A stretch of DNA of 41,291 bases, taken from Bacteroidales bacterium. GTDB taxonomy: Bacteria; Bacteroidota; Bacteroidia; Bacteroidales; F082. The notes under the pieces are model-generated. The model saw nothing but the letters and a program-made list of their open reading frames with translations. It made no database searches and had not been told where the DNA came from. This document shows positions 16,662-24,158 of this stretch, one piece after another. Made by a program: the position numbers and the translations under genes. Location of the stretch: positions 1 through 41,291 of the forward strand of contig JAFOBJ010000034.1 of the NCBI GenBank assembly GCA_017381865.1, written 5' to 3'. The number at the start of each line of letters is the position of its first letter. Positions within the stretch are counted from its first letter, which is position 1.

Positions 16662-17228
16662 ATGAAGACAAGTCAAGAAATTATAAAGTTAAAACAACTG
16701 GTTGAAGATTCTATTCCTCGTAAAATAAAGACTCCGGCAGATTTTGTGTATCTTTCTGGTGTTATTTTCGAGAGATGTGGTGAGACGATTTCTGAAACGA
16801 CGCTCAAACGTATTTGGGGATATATAGAAGGTTATGACACAACTCGTTTTCATACGCTTTCTATCTTGGCTAAGTTTGTTGGATATAACGACTGGGACGA
16901 TTTCGTGAAAGAAAACACCGCCGATCCTAACGAGCATTCGGAGGAGATTATGCAGAAATGTATATATACCAAAAATTTAGTTGTTGGAGATAGGATTTAT
17001 TTCACTTGGTTTCCCGACAGAGAATGTCTTGTTGAATATCAGGAGAATAATGTTTTCAAAGTTATAGAAGCGCAAAACAGCAAGTTGCAGAAAGACGATA
17101 GCTTCGTCTGTGGTTTCTTCATCGAAGGGCAGCCTTTATACATGGATGACCTTACAAGAGATGGCGAGACATATGCGATGTTCGTCGTTGGAAAGAACGG
17201 AGGGTTGAAGATCGTGGAGAAGAGGTGA
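16662..17228 (+). CDS. small DNA-binding-like protein of a Bacteroidales family, unknown role
   Basis: This 188-residue cytoplasmic protein has an N-terminal half (KLKQLVEDSIPRKIKTPADFVYLSGVIF, SETTLKRIWGYIEGYDTTRFHTLSILAKFVGYNDWDDFV) that I recognise as a recurrent Bacteroidales helical module. Its TTLKRIWGY...LSILAKFVGY spacing looks like a helix-turn-helix. The C-terminal half is beta-rich (VVGDRIYFTWFPDRECLVEY, GGLKIVEKR) and may be a ligand or protein-binding barrel. It is divergent from the kinase gene and carries the same promoter box as two neighbouring operons, so it is a candidate regulator of the island. That role is inference. Confidence 0.6.
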   Translation: MKTSQEIIKLKQLVEDSIPRKIKTPADFVYLSGVIFERCGETISETTLKRIWGYIEGYDTTRFHTLSILAKFVGYNDWDDFVKENTADPNEHSEEIMQKCIYTKNLVVGDRIYFTWFPDRECLVEYQENNVFKVIEAQNSKLQKDDSFVCGFFIEGQPLYMDDLTRDGETYAMFVVGKNGGLKIVEKR

Positions 17229-17259
17229 TTTGGTTAGGAATTAAGAATTAAGAATATTG

Positions 17260-17285
17260 GGACGTATTTGATACGTCCTTTTTTT
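17260..17285 (+). terminator. rho-independent terminator
   Basis: An 8-bp perfect stem GGACGTAT/ATACGTCC with a 3-nt loop (TTG) is followed by seven T. It ends the unit starting at 16662 and isolates it from the operon at 17394. Confidence 0.85.
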
Positions 17286-17312
17286 GTGTCAGCCAGACAC
17301 GGGTCTCTACAT

Positions 17313-17363
17313 GAAAAGGACTAAAAAGAACTTTTGAAATTACCTTTAGCTTGGTTTAATTTG
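17313..17363 (+). promoter_or_regulatory. promoter with shared upstream box (site A)
   Basis: The box AAAAGGACTAAAAAGAAC (17314-17331) is joined directly to TTTTG (17332-17336), then 19 bases, then TTAATTTG (17356-17363), a near-consensus -7 element. The match to site B continues upstream into GTCTCTAC (17303-17310). The leader to the ATG at 17394 is about 26 bases. Confidence 0.65.
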
Positions 17364-17393
17364 CAAACAGAATAAAAATATAAAATATCGTTT

Positions 17394-17564
17394 ATGAAAA
17401 TTCCTGGATTATCAATTTCGCTGAAACGTGCAGTTGGCATCAGCGGGGTGAAAAACAAAGTGGCTAAGAAACTGGGTGTTCCGACAACCAAACAAGGATT
17501 GGAACGTAAAATCGGCGATGCAGTCATCAGTGCTGTGGTAGGCAAAAAGAGAAAACGTAAATAA
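17394..17564 (+). CDS. 56-residue basic protein, first gene of the lipoprotein/TerB operon
   Basis: This short gene encodes a protein starting MKIPGLSISLKRAVGISGVK and ending VVGKKRKRK, with about 16 Lys/Arg and almost no acidic residues. It has a promoter 31 bases upstream, ends 6 bases before the next ATG, and shows normal codon use, so I regard it as real. I recall similar small MKIPGLS...KRA.GI...PTTKQG.ERK proteins in Bacteroidales, with no known function. The high charge suggests binding to nucleic acid or membrane surfaces; this is inference. Confidence 0.7.
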   Translation: MKIPGLSISLKRAVGISGVKNKVAKKLGVPTTKQGLERKIGDAVISAVVGKKRKRK

Positions 17565-17570
17565 GACGGT

Positions 17571-18848
17571 ATGAGAAAGTTTTTCTATATATTCATTATC
17601 TTGTTGTTAGTCAGTTGTGATAATGATAAGATAAAGTTGTCGGAAGAAGAGATGCTTCGATACAATACCACACTGCAACAAATTGAGGAGGTCGAGAAAC
17701 TTTATGCCAAAGCGGAAAGATACAAAAACAATGGTTCTTTGGCTCAGCTGATGGAAATGTCGGAGTCTCTTGCATATGACTATAATGATAAAGGAATGAA
17801 TCATGTGACGATTCAATATTGCGATTCTTTGAGGGATAGAGTGGTGAAACTGAAATCAGATTGCAAGGACTTTTACGAACATACGATAATTTCATCAGGA
17901 AAGATTGACTTGATGAATATTCATAACAATCTTATTGAAGGAACGGTGACATATCCGGTATATCTTAATCAAGGAGAGTTGCTGTTTTATAACGTAAGGT
18001 CAGAAATATCATCATCGGTAAAGATTTATAATTATGACGCTCGCAGAATGATGAAACAATATGCTAATCGTCAGAATGTAAACGATTCGTTAAGAATCAG
18101 TTTTTCTGGAATATATCTTATAGAAATAATTCCTGGTGGGAGTCAGTATTGTTCAGTTGACATCGCTTGCCGTCCTTGTAATGCGAAGGATATTTATTAT
18201 CGTCCTGAAATCAAATCAGAGGTGGTGGCTTGTAACAAAGGTGATTTTGGTTATAAGGCTACGCAAGGAGTTAAGATGTATAATTGTTTTGATGAAGCAA
18301 GGAAATTCACTCTTAGAGGACAGCTTAAAGCGGTTTTCTCAGGAGCATCCACAGCTTTGGTGGCGGTTCAGATTCCATCAAATGCAACAGACATACTTTA
18401 TTCTTTACGAATTGCTACGAGCGAACAGGACCGTTCTTCTGATGGTGAATTCTACGACGACCTGACATATTCTTACAGTAAAATAAAGTTTCTGGGCTTG
18501 CCTATCTATGAAAGAAGCAAAAGTAACGGCTTGTTGAAGACTTTGCTCGACGACAATCGCCCTATTCGTGAAGAGGACGCATATTGCAATATGTATGTGT
18601 TTAGAAACACGACGCAGGCAAAGCAATTTCAAGATGGAACGAAGAAAGCGTCTGAGTTGAATTACGATGTGGATTATTCAACACTCGGCACGCAGTCGTG
18701 TAACGGAAGAGTACCTGTCAATGGCTTGAAAACAATATACCTCGCCTTTGAAAACGAAAGAGTGAGATATACCAATTACATCTGGGTGGAAGCAGTGGCA
18801 ATTGTTCCTGTTACAGAATATCACAAAACAGAATATACAATTCAATAA
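17571..18848 (+). CDS. lipoprotein of unknown function
   Basis: This 425-residue protein has a lipoprotein signal (FFYIFIILLLVSC, Cys16). Residues of about 22-110 are helical, with heptad-like spacing (LRYNTTLQQIEEVEKLYAKAERY...LAQLMEMSESLAYDY). The rest is beta-rich, with two repeats of similar layout (LLFYNVRSEISSSVKIYNYD and CNMYVFRNTTQAKQFQDGT) and several Cys. No enzyme motif was recognised. It lies between the small basic protein and the TerB-like protein and is probably co-transcribed with both (gaps 6 and 27 bases). It may be the envelope arm of a system that the kinase or TerB-like protein senses. Confidence 0.65.
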   Translation: MRKFFYIFIILLLVSCDNDKIKLSEEEMLRYNTTLQQIEEVEKLYAKAERYKNNGSLAQLMEMSESLAYDYNDKGMNHVTIQYCDSLRDRVVKLKSDCKDFYEHTIISSGKIDLMNIHNNLIEGTVTYPVYLNQGELLFYNVRSEISSSVKIYNYDARRMMKQYANRQNVNDSLRISFSGIYLIEIIPGGSQYCSVDIACRPCNAKDIYYRPEIKSEVVACNKGDFGYKATQGVKMYNCFDEARKFTLRGQLKAVFSGASTALVAVQIPSNATDILYSLRIATSEQDRSSDGEFYDDLTYSYSKIKFLGLPIYERSKSNGLLKTLLDDNRPIREEDAYCNMYVFRNTTQAKQFQDGTKKASELNYDVDYSTLGTQSCNGRVPVNGLKTIYLAFENERVRYTNYIWVEAVAIVPVTEYHKTEYTIQ

Positions 18849-18875
18849 ATAAACAAACTTTAAAATTTAAGTGTT

Positions 18876-20159
18876 ATGGCAATGGAAGAAAATAAAACTA
18901 TTACGGCGAACGAACAACTTGAAAAATTGATGGATATGGCATTGGTTGACGGTATCTTAACCGACAAAGAAAGAGAAGTGATAATGAAGAAAGCTCAGAC
19001 TTTAGGAATTGATGCAGATGAAGCCGAGATGATATTGGAAGCAAAAGTTTATGAATTTAATAATAAAGACACACGAAATAAGGCTGAAACAAAAACGCAG
19101 ATACAAAACCAGAATGTTTTTAGGGTAAATGAAATCTTTTCTACTAACACTGCCCATTTTAGAGAATATAAAAAACTTGTAAAAGAAGAGTATTCTATTC
19201 ATAAGGTTATGGGCTTTAGGAGTAATAAAATACATATTAGTGATCAAGAAAAAAATGAATTTGAGCGTAGAAAAAGCGAAATTATTACGAAAAAATTCGA
19301 AAATTATCTTATGTCTGTCGATTTTAAGGATGAAACGGAACAAATGACAATGCTTAATTTCCTTTTTGAATTATGTTCTAAAAAAGACAAAATTTATGAG
19401 TATACTTGTCCAATAATAATAGATAATGCTGAGAAGATACTAAATCCAATAAATCCTCAAAACTTTTCAGATATAATGAGCACATTGGATATTTTGTGGA
19501 AGTTATATCCTGGAAAAAGTGTGCTTCCCCAAAGACTTGATGAAAATATCTCATCGAGGATTATAAAACTTATTAATAACGTCTTTCCTGAAAATGAATC
19601 TGAGGTGTTGGAAGCATTAGATGTTCTCTTAAAGTTCCTCCCAAAGGTGGCTGAAGAGGTTGATGAAATCAAATCAACAGCCATATCAAAAATAAAGGAA
19701 GTTATTAAAGAAGCAAAGGTAAACTTTGGTGATAATGAATGTATTTTGGAAAAGATAAAAACAGTGACTGATGAATTCAGTAATCTTGTTGAATTGTATA
19801 AACAAGCTGCTAAATCTGAAAAGAAATATAAAAGAGCATTGAAAATATATAATTTTTTAAAAATCTTTTGTACAGTGTTGTATGTAATTCTGGTGGCAGC
19901 TTATATATATGGAGCATATTTTATAGGTGATTGGGTCTGGGGTGATGGCAGTGATGCTAAAGTTTTTGGACAGATAATAAGAATACTTGGAATCATTATG
20001 GCTGAATTCGTGTATAATCTTACAATCATTATTATCATTTATGGTATTTTCGAGTTGTTTGGTGAGCCTTTTAGTATTGATTCTCTTATGCCAAAATGCC
20101 CAGAAGGAAAAATAATTTATGCTGAGAAATATATTCCATTATTTAAATTAGAAGCATAA
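18876..20159 (+). CDS. TerB-like domain membrane protein
   Basis: This 427-residue protein begins with a TerB-like module (residues of about 10-55: EQLEKLMDMALVDGILTDKEREVIMKKAQTLGIDADEAEMIL), an acidic, probably metal-binding helical domain known from tellurite/stress-response proteins. A long helical charged region follows (EYKKLVKEEYSIHKVMG ... EVDEIKSTAISKIKEVIKEAK). Two membrane segments lie near the C-terminus (FLKIFCTVLYVILVAAYIYG and IIRILGIIMAEFVYNLTII). It is therefore an inner-membrane protein with a large cytoplasmic head. It is last in its operon and followed by a strong terminator. TerB domains often occur near kinases and phosphatases, which fits the kinase gene here. Confidence 0.7.
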   Translation: MAMEENKTITANEQLEKLMDMALVDGILTDKEREVIMKKAQTLGIDADEAEMILEAKVYEFNNKDTRNKAETKTQIQNQNVFRVNEIFSTNTAHFREYKKLVKEEYSIHKVMGFRSNKIHISDQEKNEFERRKSEIITKKFENYLMSVDFKDETEQMTMLNFLFELCSKKDKIYEYTCPIIIDNAEKILNPINPQNFSDIMSTLDILWKLYPGKSVLPQRLDENISSRIIKLINNVFPENESEVLEALDVLLKFLPKVAEEVDEIKSTAISKIKEVIKEAKVNFGDNECILEKIKTVTDEFSNLVELYKQAAKSEKKYKRALKIYNFLKIFCTVLYVILVAAYIYGAYFIGDWVWGDGSDAKVFGQIIRILGIIMAEFVYNLTIIIIIYGIFELFGEPFSIDSLMPKCPEGKIIYAEKYIPLFKLEA

Positions 20160-20184
20160 CTATATTTATTTTACCTTAATAAAA

Positions 20185-20228
20185 ACACAAAGGCGTCATT
20201 TTTACAGTGACGCCTTTAGTGTTTTTTT
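20185..20228 (+). terminator. rho-independent terminator of the TerB-like operon
   Basis: A 14-base arm ACACAAAGGCGTCA pairs with TGACGCCTTTAGTGT (one bulged base), has a 9-nt loop and is followed by seven T. Confidence 0.85.
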
Positions 20229-20249
20229 GTTACATACATGTATAGTAGT

Positions 20250-20288
20250 GTGCTAATCTATGCGTAAGACAATATTGACATGTCTTTA
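20250..20288. repeat. 39-bp direct repeat, copy 1
   Basis: The copy begins GTGCTAATCTATGC and ends TTGACATGTCTTTA. It matches 21116-21154 at 34 of 39 positions without gaps. The two copies flank the coiled-coil gene (20296-21078). Confidence 0.8.
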
Positions 20289-20295
20289 TATACAT

Positions 20296-21078
20296 TCATT
20301 TTCTGTTATAAATAAACTTCATTATAGGAGCAAGGAAGTTATTTTTGCAGACACAATAAAAAGCGAAATTGTTCTTATAGACCTCAAATTCTTTATATGT
20401 CTGTTCTTTAATCTCCATTTTTATATTGGAAATATTAGTTGATTTTTTGTCATAGGTATTCTTGTCTTCTTCTATTTCCCGCTCTAGTTTAAGTGCTCCC
20501 GCTTTTACATTTTCAATTTCTTGCAACTTCTCTTCATATAGAACAACTATTGGTTTTTTTGCTTCAGCTTTCGCTTTTGCTTGTTCATAGCGTTCCTCTG
20601 CTTTGCTTATTACACCATCGGTCTTTTCTCTTAATTCATCAATTTTCTTTTCTGCAAGATCGTAGAATTTCTCATATTCCTTTTTTAATTTCCTATCCAC
20701 TTTTTTATCCTCTCCATAATAATTCTGCCACTTATCATACAAAATCTCGCACTTTTGATTCATGGTTTCTTCAAGAGCCTTAAGCTTGTTTTCTTGTTCC
20801 GCTTTTATACGTTCATATCTCTCTTTTTCTATTGATAGTTTTTCGAGAGCTTCTTCGTAAGCTTTTAATTCAGATTCTTTTTTTGCTTCCTTTTGTTTTT
20901 CAATTTGCTCAGATAATGTCTGAACTTTTTCCATTAATGAATTCTGATGTTTGTTGTAGGTGTCTAAACGTTCTTTCTTTTTCTTATACAGAGATATGTA
21001 TTCCATATCTCTGTATATCTGGTTATTTGAATTTATACGTTTTTGTATAAGCTCTTGAATCATTTTTTCTCTATCCAT
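20296..21078 (-). CDS. coiled-coil protein, unknown function
   Basis: This 260-residue protein is almost entirely predicted coiled coil from residue 10 to 230 (runs of Glu/Lys with regular Leu/Ile, e.g. LSEQIEKQKEAKKESELKAYEEALEK and YEKFYDLAEKKIDELREKTDG). The C-terminus is short, aromatic and Cys-containing (NFAFYCVCKNNFLAPIMKFIYNRK) and could be a membrane or partner-binding tail. The start MDREKMIQEL is preferred over an ATG 33 bases upstream. The gene is bracketed by 39-bp direct repeats, so it may be a unit inserted into or duplicated within this locus. No function is inferred. Confidence 0.7.
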   Translation of the reverse strand: MDREKMIQELIQKRINSNNQIYRDMEYISLYKKKKERLDTYNKHQNSLMEKVQTLSEQIEKQKEAKKESELKAYEEALEKLSIEKERYERIKAEQENKLKALEETMNQKCEILYDKWQNYYGEDKKVDRKLKKEYEKFYDLAEKKIDELREKTDGVISKAEERYEQAKAKAEAKKPIVVLYEEKLQEIENVKAGALKLEREIEEDKNTYDKKSTNISNIKMEIKEQTYKEFEVYKNNFAFYCVCKNNFLAPIMKFIYNRK

Positions 21079-21115
21079 AGTCTTTTGTGTTTTATGTCTC
21101 AAAATAAGCAAAGAC

Positions 21116-21154
21116 GTGCCAATCTATGCATAATACAATGTTGACACGTCTTTA
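21116..21154. repeat. 39-bp direct repeat, copy 2, with hairpin
   Basis: This copy begins GTGCCAATCTATGC and ends TTGACACGTCTTTA. Together with the preceding bases it forms an inverted repeat AAAGACGTG/CACGTCTTT (21110-21118 with 21145-21153), so it can fold as a hairpin. The word TTGACACGTCT recurs at 24203-24213. Confidence 0.8.
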
Positions 21155-21165
21155 ATGGAAAACTT

Positions 21166-21342
21166 TTATTTTAGAGTTTTCTTGTGGGCTTGTAGTCTTG
21201 CGATATCACCTTTGAGGCCTGCAATTTGAGTTTTTTTCATCCCCTTGTCCCCAAGGTGTATGCCAGCTTGTATTCTTGCAATTTCAGCTTTTTTGTTGGC
21301 AATTTCTCTTTCGCATTCTGCTTTTGTTGATGGCATTCCCAT
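21166..21342 (-). CDS. 58-residue helical protein
   Basis: This small gene lies 3 bases after the stop of the GNAT-like gene and is in the same direction, so it is the fourth gene of the operon. The protein (MGMPSTKAECEREI...) contains two similar helical segments, ANKKAEIARIQAGIH and AGLKGDIARLQAHKK, separated by GDKGMKKTQ, which suggests a two-helix hairpin. It ends KKTLK. The pattern has affinity with the heptads of the LRR gene tail in the same operon. No family is recognised. Confidence 0.65.
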   Translation of the reverse strand: MGMPSTKAECEREIANKKAEIARIQAGIHLGDKGMKKTQIAGLKGDIARLQAHKKTLK

Positions 21343-21345
21343 GAT

Positions 21346-21915
21346 TTAATGTGTTTTAAAATTATGCCTACTCTTTATAGGATTTTCGGCTTGTTCCTTT
21401 TTTAATTTTTTGTTAATTCTCTTATATATTTCAGATTTGTGTAATCTTTCTCTAGAAATCCAGAGGTAATGGTAATTCTTTGAAGAATAGTATTTTATAA
21501 ACCCTATGCTGCGGTTGAAGCGCATTGCTATGTCATTGTCTAATTCACAAGCGGTTCTTACTTTGATTCCGTTTTCAAGCATTGTATCGATAAGCAATAT
21601 ATAGGCATTGTAGTTTAAAAGTGTGTTGCCTGAAATCCAGCCTCCGCCATGTAAAGAGACCTTGAGGTTTTTCTCATCTTCAATGTATGCGTAAATGAAT
21701 CCGAATGGCTTGTTTGTTTTCAGATTATATGATACATAACACTGGCCGCAATCATAGCTGAGTAATTTTTCTAATCCATGAATATCTGATATGTCTGAAA
21801 AGATTCTCTTCCAGTCAGACTCTTTAAAAGAATCTATCAAGGACTCTGTTGAGCGGCATCTCCATTCAACGAGTTCGTTTTTAGCATCAAGTCCTGTCAA
21901 TAAATCCTTTATCAT
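21346..21915 (-). CDS. GNAT-like acetyltransferase-fold protein
   Basis: This 189-residue protein has a central region that looks like a GNAT fold: KPFGFIYAYIEDEKNLKVSLHGGGW (strands 3-4) and NAYILLIDTMLENGIKVRTACELDNDIAMRFNRSIGFIKYY, the last part matching the usual N...A..F...GF end of GNAT proteins. The acetyl-CoA loop is not canonical, so activity is uncertain. The basic C-terminal tail (INKKLKKEQAENPIKSRH) may bind nucleic acid. Three-base gaps on both sides show tight coupling with the nuclease-fold gene and the 58-residue gene. Confidence 0.6.
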   Translation of the reverse strand: MIKDLLTGLDAKNELVEWRCRSTESLIDSFKESDWKRIFSDISDIHGLEKLLSYDCGQCYVSYNLKTNKPFGFIYAYIEDEKNLKVSLHGGGWISGNTLLNYNAYILLIDTMLENGIKVRTACELDNDIAMRFNRSIGFIKYYSSKNYHYLWISRERLHKSEIYKRINKKLKKEQAENPIKSRHNFKTH

Positions 21916-21918
21916 TTT

Positions 21919-23442
21919 TTAAGCTTTTTCTGTTTTTATTCCGTAATGTTTCTCAGCATAGTCAGACAACGTCTTGAAATCATCAATGACTTCGTTGCCG
22001 ACTTTACGATTAGACCAGAATTTCAGTGTCATGACTTTGACACCATTTAAAACAAGATGATATTTTTCTGCTAAATCTCCCTTGTAAAAATCCCATTCTA
22101 TATATGCTCTCTCTGGGAATTTTTCAGTGTCGTCGGTATATTTTATCCTATTTTCTGCGTCATATTCATAAAATAGATATTGATATACTTTTTCGTAATG
22201 ACTTGCACATTCGTTGACAGGAAAGGCATTTCTTAGGTCAGACAAAGTTGCATTTGGATTTTGCTCAGCCCAAGCTTTGAAAATGTAGAAAGAGGCGATG
22301 CTCTTAGGAACGGCTTTGACATTTCCTTTGTTGTCGGTTTCGTTGATAGTCACGCCATTGTTGTTGATTACAATGTATTTTACATTATCGCGGTTGCTTG
22401 CTTTTATATCGAACAACTTTTTAAGGCTATCGTTCTGGTTGCCTTCGTTTTCATCCTCATTGTCGAATTCTTTTCCATATAAATATATTATACGAAGCAG
22501 CATTTTGTTGGTATCCCAAAAAGAAGAAAGCAAGGATTCGCAATTATTGTCCTTAATACTTTTTCTGATGTTGCTAAGATTGTCCCTGAAGATGTTTTTT
22601 AATTCCACTTTTTTGTTATAATAAGCTACCATTGAAGAATTTAGCAAATCATCGTATCTCATTAGCAATTCTGAGAATGTTTTCTTGTTTTTCTTTGAAA
22701 CTGCTAATATTGTTTCCAGATTGCTCATTTTTCCATTGTCGTCAATCTGTTTTTTAGCCTGGCCGAGATTTATGATATAATCTTCCAATATGATTTTAGT
22801 GTCGGTGTCCATTTCCATATTCAACAATGGTTCGATGACATGTTCTAAAACATCTTGGTAAGTGATTATGAAATAATTGGCAATTTCGTTCTTCTCGTTT
22901 TCTGGATAAGGAGTCAGATAAATAGGAATTATGATGCTGTCTTTGTATTCCTTTTCAGCCCAATCCTTGTATGTCGTAGTTTGGTCATCGTGATGCTTCG
23001 AATCAACTTTATTCTCTATGATGACGATAATATCCTTTTTGAAATCTTTTTCAGAATTTTCTTTGAATATGTTGAATTTAGCGAAAATGTCGATTCTTCC
23101 TTTGTTCTTATCACTTTCGACGGCTTTTTCCGTCTCAATATGAAAGTCTTGTATCTTATAATCTCCAATCAAAAGGATGTTTAGAATGTCTTCGTTGAGA
23201 ATGTTATTGTTATCTGTATTTACCAGCATTCGTAATAACTTTTTCAATGGCTCTTCGTCAAGGTTATGGCTGCCGTTTATGTCGAGTAGCCATTTGAGGA
23301 ATGCACTATGAGAAAGCTCTCTTCGCTCAATATTCATTATATTGAAGATAGTAGTTCTATTATAATATGAATTGAGCCTCTGGAAATCAGAGTCGTTATA
23401 AAACTTTATTATTTGGCTTCTCATAGAATTGTTATTATGCAA
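21919..23442 (-). CDS. PD-(D/E)XK nuclease-superfamily protein (PDDEXK_4-like)
   Basis: This 507-residue protein has an N-terminal ELSHSAFLKWLLD motif, followed by the catalytic core of the PD-(D/E)XK fold. The core has Asp118 in GRIDIF, then Glu143-x-Lys145 in VIIENKVDS, then Gln154 and Tyr158 in DDQTTTY. This order is characteristic of the PF14281 family, whose members occur in many bacterial accessory and defence regions. The C-terminal half (EWDFYKGDLAEKYHLVLNGVKVMTLKFWSNR) is beta-rich. It is the second gene of a - strand operon, 6 bases after the LRR gene. DNA cleavage is inferred from the fold only. Confidence 0.78.
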   Translation of the reverse strand: MHNNNSMRSQIIKFYNDSDFQRLNSYYNRTTIFNIMNIERRELSHSAFLKWLLDINGSHNLDEEPLKKLLRMLVNTDNNNILNEDILNILLIGDYKIQDFHIETEKAVESDKNKGRIDIFAKFNIFKENSEKDFKKDIIVIIENKVDSKHHDDQTTTYKDWAEKEYKDSIIIPIYLTPYPENEKNEIANYFIITYQDVLEHVIEPLLNMEMDTDTKIILEDYIINLGQAKKQIDDNGKMSNLETILAVSKKNKKTFSELLMRYDDLLNSSMVAYYNKKVELKNIFRDNLSNIRKSIKDNNCESLLSSFWDTNKMLLRIIYLYGKEFDNEDENEGNQNDSLKKLFDIKASNRDNVKYIVINNNGVTINETDNKGNVKAVPKSIASFYIFKAWAEQNPNATLSDLRNAFPVNECASHYEKVYQYLFYEYDAENRIKYTDDTEKFPERAYIEWDFYKGDLAEKYHLVLNGVKVMTLKFWSNRKVGNEVIDDFKTLSDYAEKHYGIKTEKA

Positions 23443-23448
23443 ACACTT

Positions 23449-24069
23449 TTAATTTTTAAAAAGATTAGAAAAGAAACCAGAATTCGATTTTTGATCGTTG
23501 GTTTTATATTTAAGATCTGCTATTTCGTTTTTAAGGTTAGTTATTTCGTTCTTAAGATCGGCTATTTCGTTTCTAATTTCCAAGAATTCGTCGTTAGAGT
23601 TTGCTGTGGTTTCAGATTTTTCAGAGCTTGAATTAAGTCTTGGATTTTCTGATATATTCTTGAACTGTCCCCATAGTGGATGGTTTTTATAAGTGTTTAA
23701 AGCACCTTGAGGAACCATTAAAATATCGAAATCTGATATGCCAACAAGCTTTCCAAGCATAGGGGGAATTTTGCTTTTCAATGCAATGACTATTTTATTA
23801 CTATCGGTACCATATTTTCCACAACCTTCTATTTTTGTTATTGATTCAACGCTCGCTGGAATAGTTAAATTACAGCCGTAGATATTTCCTATAGAAATAA
23901 TCGTATCTGGAATTATTATTCCAGTGCAATTAAATATGCTGCCAATAGAAATGTAATCATTAGGAATAACTATACCGTTAGCTTCACTGATTGAGTCAAT
24001 AGAACTGCTTTTGCCCAAATAGAAGCTAAATTCACTGTAATGATGTTCTCCGATTTTTATATTTGCCAT
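23449..24069 (-). CDS. leucine-rich-repeat (BspA-like) protein with heptad C-terminus
   Basis: This 206-residue protein has LRR_5/BspA-type repeats (GIVIPNDYISIGSIFNC, GIIIPDTIISIGNIYGC, LTIPASVESITKIEGC) and the typical BspA closing motif (VPQGALNTYKNHPLWGQFKNI). Unlike surface BspA proteins it has no signal peptide, so it should be cytoplasmic. The tail is a short coiled coil of exact 7-residue repeats (NEIADLK, NEITNLK, NEIADLK). It leads an operon with the PD-(D/E)XK nuclease, the GNAT-like protein and a 58-residue helical protein. LRRs could serve as a recognition module for that nuclease (inference). Confidence 0.72.
   Translation of the reverse strand: MANIKIGEHHYSEFSFYLGKSSSIDSISEANGIVIPNDYISIGSIFNCTGIIIPDTIISIGNIYGCNLTIPASVESITKIEGCGKYGTDSNKIVIALKSKIPPMLGKLVGISDFDILMVPQGALNTYKNHPLWGQFKNISENPRLNSSSEKSETTANSNDEFLEIRNEIADLKNEITNLKNEIADLKYKTNDQKSNSGFFSNLFKN
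23509..23571. repeat. three tandem 21-bp units in the LRR gene
   Basis: Units at 23509-23529, 23530-23550 and 23551-23571 all end TATTTCGTT and encode NEI-x-x-LK heptads. Because 21 is a multiple of 3, copy number can change without a frameshift. Confidence 0.8.
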
Positions 24070-24106
24070 AATTTTTAAGTTTTAGTTTATAAGAAAAATG
24101 TTTCTG

Positions 24107-24156
24107 CAAAAGTCAAGGTTTCTTTTTACATATCAAAAGTTCTTTTTGGTCCTTTT
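24107..24156 (-). promoter_or_regulatory. promoter with shared upstream box (site B)
   Basis: On the - strand AAAAGGACCAAAAAGAAC (24156-24139) is joined to TTTTG (24138-24134), then 19 bases, then GACTTTTG (24114-24107). It matches site A in sequence and spacing, and the match goes on upstream into GTCTCTAC (to 24166). The leader to the ATG at 24069 would be about 33 bases. Confidence 0.6.
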
Positions 24157-24158
24157 GC

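Noticed and set aside
23413-23631. + strand open frame with FKICYFVFKVSYFVLKIGYFV repeats
   Set aside because: It is the reverse complement of the 21-bp heptad repeat in the LRR gene, not a membrane protein.
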